This document shows, in pieces, positions 61,339 to 64,000 of a stretch of 64,000 nt of DNA (positions within the stretch are counted from its first letter, which is position 1; each line of letters begins with the position of its first letter). A model generated the notes under the pieces. It ran no database searches. It worked only from the letters and a program-made list of their open reading frames with translations, and had not been told where the DNA came from. The position numbers and the translations under genes were made by a program. The DNA lies in contig QHYI01000136.1 in NCBI GenBank assembly GCA_003223245.1, positions 71,851 through 135,850 on the forward strand, read 5' to 3'. Origin of the DNA: Acidobacteriota bacterium (GTDB lineage Bacteria > Acidobacteriota > Terriglobia > Acidiferrales > UBA7541).

Positions 61339-63174
61339 GTGAGCGCTATCGGTGTTGCAAGGCCCCGAGCGCCACACGCTAAAGACTCTGCAGCAAACGG
61401 TCTTTGGACAGGAGAGCAAGTGGCAACTCCGCTGGAAACTTGGGTGGAAGAAGCGGCGCAGCTGACCAAGCCGGACCGCGTCGTGTATTGCGACGGGTCT
61501 GAGGCGGAATACCGGCGCATGGTCGACCTGATGCTGCGCGCTGGGGACACCTTCACGCTGAATGAAAAAACCTATCCAAACTGCCATCTCCACCGCAGTT
61601 CCGTAAACGACGTGGCGCGCACCGAGCGCGTCACATTTATCTGCTCGCGCGACAAAGACGACGCCGGCCCGACCAACAATTGGATGGACCCTGACGCTGC
61701 GAAACGCAAAGTCGGCGCGCTCTTTGATGGCGCCATGCGTGGCCGCACCATGTACGTCGTGCCCTACATCATGGGGCCGGCAAACTCGCCCATCAGCAAA
61801 GTCGGTGTCGAAGCGACCGACAGCCCCTACGTGGTGGCGAGTATGCGCATCATGTCGCGCATGGGCCAGGTCGCGCTGGATCGCCTGGGTCCCTCGAACG
61901 AATTTGTTCCCGGCTTGCACTCGTTGGGCGATCTGGATCCCATGCGCCGGTACATCGTACATTTTCCGGAGGAGGAACTGATTTGGAGCGTCGGCTCAGG
62001 TTACGGCGGCAACGCGCTACTCGGGAAAAAATGTTTTGCGTTGCGCATTGCCAGCGTGATGGCGCGCGAACAAGGTTGGATGGCGGAGCACATGCTCGTT
62101 CTCGGGCTCGAATCACCCGGCGGGAAGGTGACTTACATGGGCGCAGCGTTTCCCAGCGCTTGCGGCAAGACCAACCTGGCCATGATGGTGTCCGCCCTGG
62201 AAAGTCAAGGTTACCGCGTCTGGACCGTGGGCGATGACATCGCGTGGATGAAAATCGCCGACGACGGCTATCTGCACGCCATCAATCCGGAAGCAGGATT
62301 CTTCGGCGTCGCGCCTGGCACAGGAATGCACACGAATCCCAACGTGATGAGGGCATTGCACAAAAATACTTTGTTCACCAATGTCGCCATGACTGCGCAG
62401 CGCGAACCGTGGTGGGAGGGAATCGGCAGTGACCCCCCCGCCGAACTTACGAAGTGGAAAGGCGAGAAGTGGGATTCCTCCAAAGGCCCCGCCGCGCATC
62501 CGAACGCGCGCTACACCGTTCCTGCCAAGCAGTCGCCGAGCATCTCGCCGAAATGGGAAGCGCCCGAAGGCGTTCCGATTTCCGCGTTTATCTTCGGTGG
62601 CCGCCGCGCGCGTGTGGCGCCGCTCGTCTACGAATCGTTCGACTGGCAGCACGGGGTCTTCGTCGGTGCGACGATGGCGAGCGAGACCACCGCCGCGGCC
62701 ACAGGCGACGTGGGAATCACGCGGCGTGATCCCATGGCCATGCTGCCGTTCTGCGGCTACAACATGGCTGATTATTTTGGACACTGGCTGGAAATGGGTA
62801 AACGGATCCCGCATCCGCCAAAGATTTTCCACGTGAACTGGTTCCGCAAGGGCGCCGACGGGAAATTCCTGTGGCCCGGCTTTGGGGAGAACGTGCGCGT
62901 GCTGAAGTGGATCCTGGAGCGCATGGAAGGCCGCGGCGCGGCGCAGGAAACGCCCATTGGCTACGTGCCGGCAATGAAAGGTTTGACGCTCGACGGCCTG
63001 AAGGTTTCCGATGAGGCGCTGGACGAATTGCTGCGCGTAAGTCCCGAGGATTGGGAAGACGAACTGGAAGATTCCAAGCAGTTCCTGATGAAATTCGGCG
63101 CCCGTCTGCCCAAAGAGATTCGCGAAGAGCACGCGAAACTCTCGCGGCGCTTCCACCGCGCCGTCCCCGTATAA
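61339..63174 (+). CDS. pckG: Phosphoenolpyruvate carboxykinase (GTP)
   Basis: A 611-residue enzyme that converts oxaloacetate and GTP to PEP, CO2 and GDP, the entry to gluconeogenesis. The kinase-1a loop PSACGKTNLAMM carries the mobile cysteine (about residue 275), the kinase-2 motif is GDDIAWM, and RSSVNDVARTERVTFICS plus PTNNWMDPDAAK form the oxaloacetate side. The C-terminal NWFRKG..G.FLWPGFGEN is also typical. The GTG at 61339 behind GAGGGG is chosen; a GTG at 61420 with AGGAGA is an alternative, and the frame runs upstream to 61243. It is divergent from the NfnA-like gene. Confidence 0.96.
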   Translation: MSAIGVARPRAPHAKDSAANGLWTGEQVATPLETWVEEAAQLTKPDRVVYCDGSEAEYRRMVDLMLRAGDTFTLNEKTYPNCHLHRSSVNDVARTERVTFICSRDKDDAGPTNNWMDPDAAKRKVGALFDGAMRGRTMYVVPYIMGPANSPISKVGVEATDSPYVVASMRIMSRMGQVALDRLGPSNEFVPGLHSLGDLDPMRRYIVHFPEEELIWSVGSGYGGNALLGKKCFALRIASVMAREQGWMAEHMLVLGLESPGGKVTYMGAAFPSACGKTNLAMMVSALESQGYRVWTVGDDIAWMKIADDGYLHAINPEAGFFGVAPGTGMHTNPNVMRALHKNTLFTNVAMTAQREPWWEGIGSDPPAELTKWKGEKWDSSKGPAAHPNARYTVPAKQSPSISPKWEAPEGVPISAFIFGGRRARVAPLVYESFDWQHGVFVGATMASETTAAATGDVGITRRDPMAMLPFCGYNMADYFGHWLEMGKRIPHPPKIFHVNWFRKGADGKFLWPGFGENVRVLKWILERMEGRGAAQETPIGYVPAMKGLTLDGLKVSDEALDELLRVSPEDWEDELEDSKQFLMKFGARLPKEIREEHAKLSRRFHRAVPV

Positions 63175-63330
63175 CCAGCGACCGCGAACTTGGAGCATTT
63201 GCCGCTGGCGGCCCGTGCCGCAGACCAATCCATTCCCAAAGGAAAGACCACAGCCCGGGACCGTCGAATACACTGCCGTGCTTCAGGCGCTGGACGATCT
63301 CGTCGAGGCGGTCGGTTTGAAAGCCGCCTA

Positions 63331-63660
63331 AGAAGGCAACTGCTGCGAGACCGAAATTCCCATTTGGGACCCTATAACGGGCGAACGCCTTCATCGCTTC
63401 CGCGTGCGGAAATTTGCTCAAGAATTCCATAAGCATTCTTTCGTCGGTCCAGGCGGAAAGCGTCCAAAAGTTATGGCTTAGCGATTGGGCCCTCAGCGCA
63501 TACCCCACCACTCCAGGAGTCTTGCGAAGTTGCCCCTGAATTTGCGGCTGAAGCGCAGAAGCCGTAACTTGGTCAGAGGCAGCTGGGAGAGCAGAGCGAA
63601 GTATTTGCGGTTCGGGTCGGCCACGGCAAACGTGGTCCAAGGTGAATCCCTGAGTTCCTC
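63331..63660 (-). pseudogene. DUF3291-like (spheroidene-monooxygenase-like) protein, frameshifted
   Basis: Two minus-strand frames together encode one recognisable protein. The first gives WTTFAVADPNRKYFALLSQL and LTKLRLLRFSRKF. Near 63540 the other frame takes over with IQGQLRKTPGVVGYALRAQS, SHNFWTLSAWTDERMLMEF and HAEAMKAFARY. Joined, they match the small DUF3291-like proteins (..FLR.S...Q...PG..G..L.......FWTLS.W.....M..F.....H...M). No start codon lies at the front, and the frame after about 63380 is antisense to other sequence, so both ends are damaged. On the plus strand, 63223-63330 instead reads as a plausible C-terminus of another protein (see findings). Confidence 0.6.
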
Positions 63661-63676
63661 CGTGACTCGACGCGCG

Positions 63677-63952
63677 CTAAAGAATCTCCTCGATTTCCCT
63701 CTCGATGGAAACGTGAGTAGCGGGAATGCCGTTAATTATAAATTTCTCGCCTTCCCCTTCCGAGAAATGGAAGAAGCGGCTGATGTGATAGTCCTCGTCG
63801 TAGGAAGAAAAAAGGCGCTCGATTTCAGCATGAGAAAGAGCAAACGAACAGAGCGCGGCAGGCCGGCCGAAATCACCGGCCTGTAGGCGATAGAGGCGAA
63901 CCAGTTCGCTCAGCGACATGTCGGGAGCGCGGCGAGAAGCCTCGGCGCTCAT
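63677..63952 (-). CDS. Small protein of unknown function
   Basis: A 91-residue protein with ATG at 63952 behind CAGGAG (spacing seven). A helical N-terminus (MSLSELVRLYRLQAGDFGRP may be the core start) is followed by ALCSFALSHAEIERLFSSYD and a beta-like segment EKFIINGIPATHVSIEREIE. No signal peptide or membrane helix; family not recognised. It stands upstream of the frameshifted DUF3291-like remnant on the same strand. Confidence 0.65.
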   Translation of the reverse strand: MSAEASRRAPDMSLSELVRLYRLQAGDFGRPAALCSFALSHAEIERLFSSYDEDYHISRFFHFSEGEGEKFIINGIPATHVSIEREIEEIL

Positions 63953-64000
63953 GACCCACTCCTGCCCGCAGCTGCTAAGCGGTGGCGGCTTTGACTTGTG

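Noticed and set aside
62113..63640. Long minus-strand frames across the pckG end, seemingly extending the DUF3291-like gene
   Set aside because: Only the segment about 63380-63540 carries homology; the rest is antisense to pckG and to the 63223-63330 plus-strand fragment.
1..64000. CRISPR arrays, rRNA and tRNA genes
   Set aside because: No array of regularly spaced direct repeats, no rRNA-like conserved blocks and no tRNA T-loop (GGTTCGAATCC-type) in a plausible context were found by reading.

Overview
The window looks like a piece of an Acidobacteriota chromosome (Terriglobia-type), probably from a soil metagenome-derived or environmental genome. This is inferred from family content: the C-terminus of an Oar-like TonB-dependent receptor, a remnant of an acidobacterial duplicated orphan permease, a DUF3738 (TIGR03435) tail, a VWFA-related (TIGR03436-type) protein, a BlaI-type repressor head, and moderately GC-rich DNA. 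No rRNA, tRNA, CRISPR array or intact prophage was seen.

Layout. 1-6.6 kb: receptor tail with a strong terminator, guaB, a VanZ-like protein, a secreted CuA-type cupredoxin behind a structured leader, a BlaI/DUF3738 fusion scar, and an ECF sigma factor coupled to a membrane anti-sigma candidate. 6.8-12.2 kb: a pentapeptide/transmembrane/pentapeptide protein, an alpha/beta hydrolase, then about 1.4 kb of gene debris (HigA-like fragment, beta-rich protein fragment, a 589-bp element bounded by 40-bp inverted repeats). 12.2-18.4 kb: PilZ protein, acetyl-CoA synthetase, TauE-like exporter, MFS carrier, Ldh-family oxidoreductase. 18.4-29 kb: a glycolate/glyoxylate locus, with glcDEF on the minus strand and, divergently, a malate synthase (split by one frameshift), an LctP-type glycolate/lactate permease, a class V (alanine/serine-glyoxylate type) aminotransferase and a small unknown protein.

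29-43.7 kb: MFS carrier, AI-2E family permease, an 816-residue Lon-like protease without a canonical Walker A, VWA protein, coiled-coil membrane protein, queF, fumC, a damaged SIS-domain gene next to a ROK sugar kinase, a secreted acetamidase/formamidase, a secreted metallo-beta-lactamase-fold protein and a secreted unknown. 43.8-47.5 kb: a compact minus-strand operon cofH-cofC-CoA transferase A/B-F420-type PPOX reductase. 47.8-53.7 kb: carboxylesterase, cytochrome c with a coupled periplasmic protein, and a molybdate operon (HTH-TOBE regulator, modA, modB, modC). 53.8-64 kb: a FadN-type beta-oxidation protein, patatin, two unknowns, fatty-acid desaturase, TrmJ-like methyltransferase, an NfnA-like flavoprotein whose NfnB/GltA partner survives only as a deletion scar, GTP-dependent PEP carboxykinase, a frameshifted DUF3291-like gene and a small unknown protein.

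Metabolically the genes favour C2/C4 use: acetate activation (acs), glycolate oxidation (glcDEF) to glyoxylate, condensation to malate, fumarase and PEP carboxykinase towards gluconeogenesis. I found no wholly new multi-gene system. The most unusual items are the F420-linked CoA-transferase operon, several deletion-scar fusions, the small inverted-repeat element inside the SIS gene, the CuA cupredoxin with its leader, and the double pentapeptide membrane protein.
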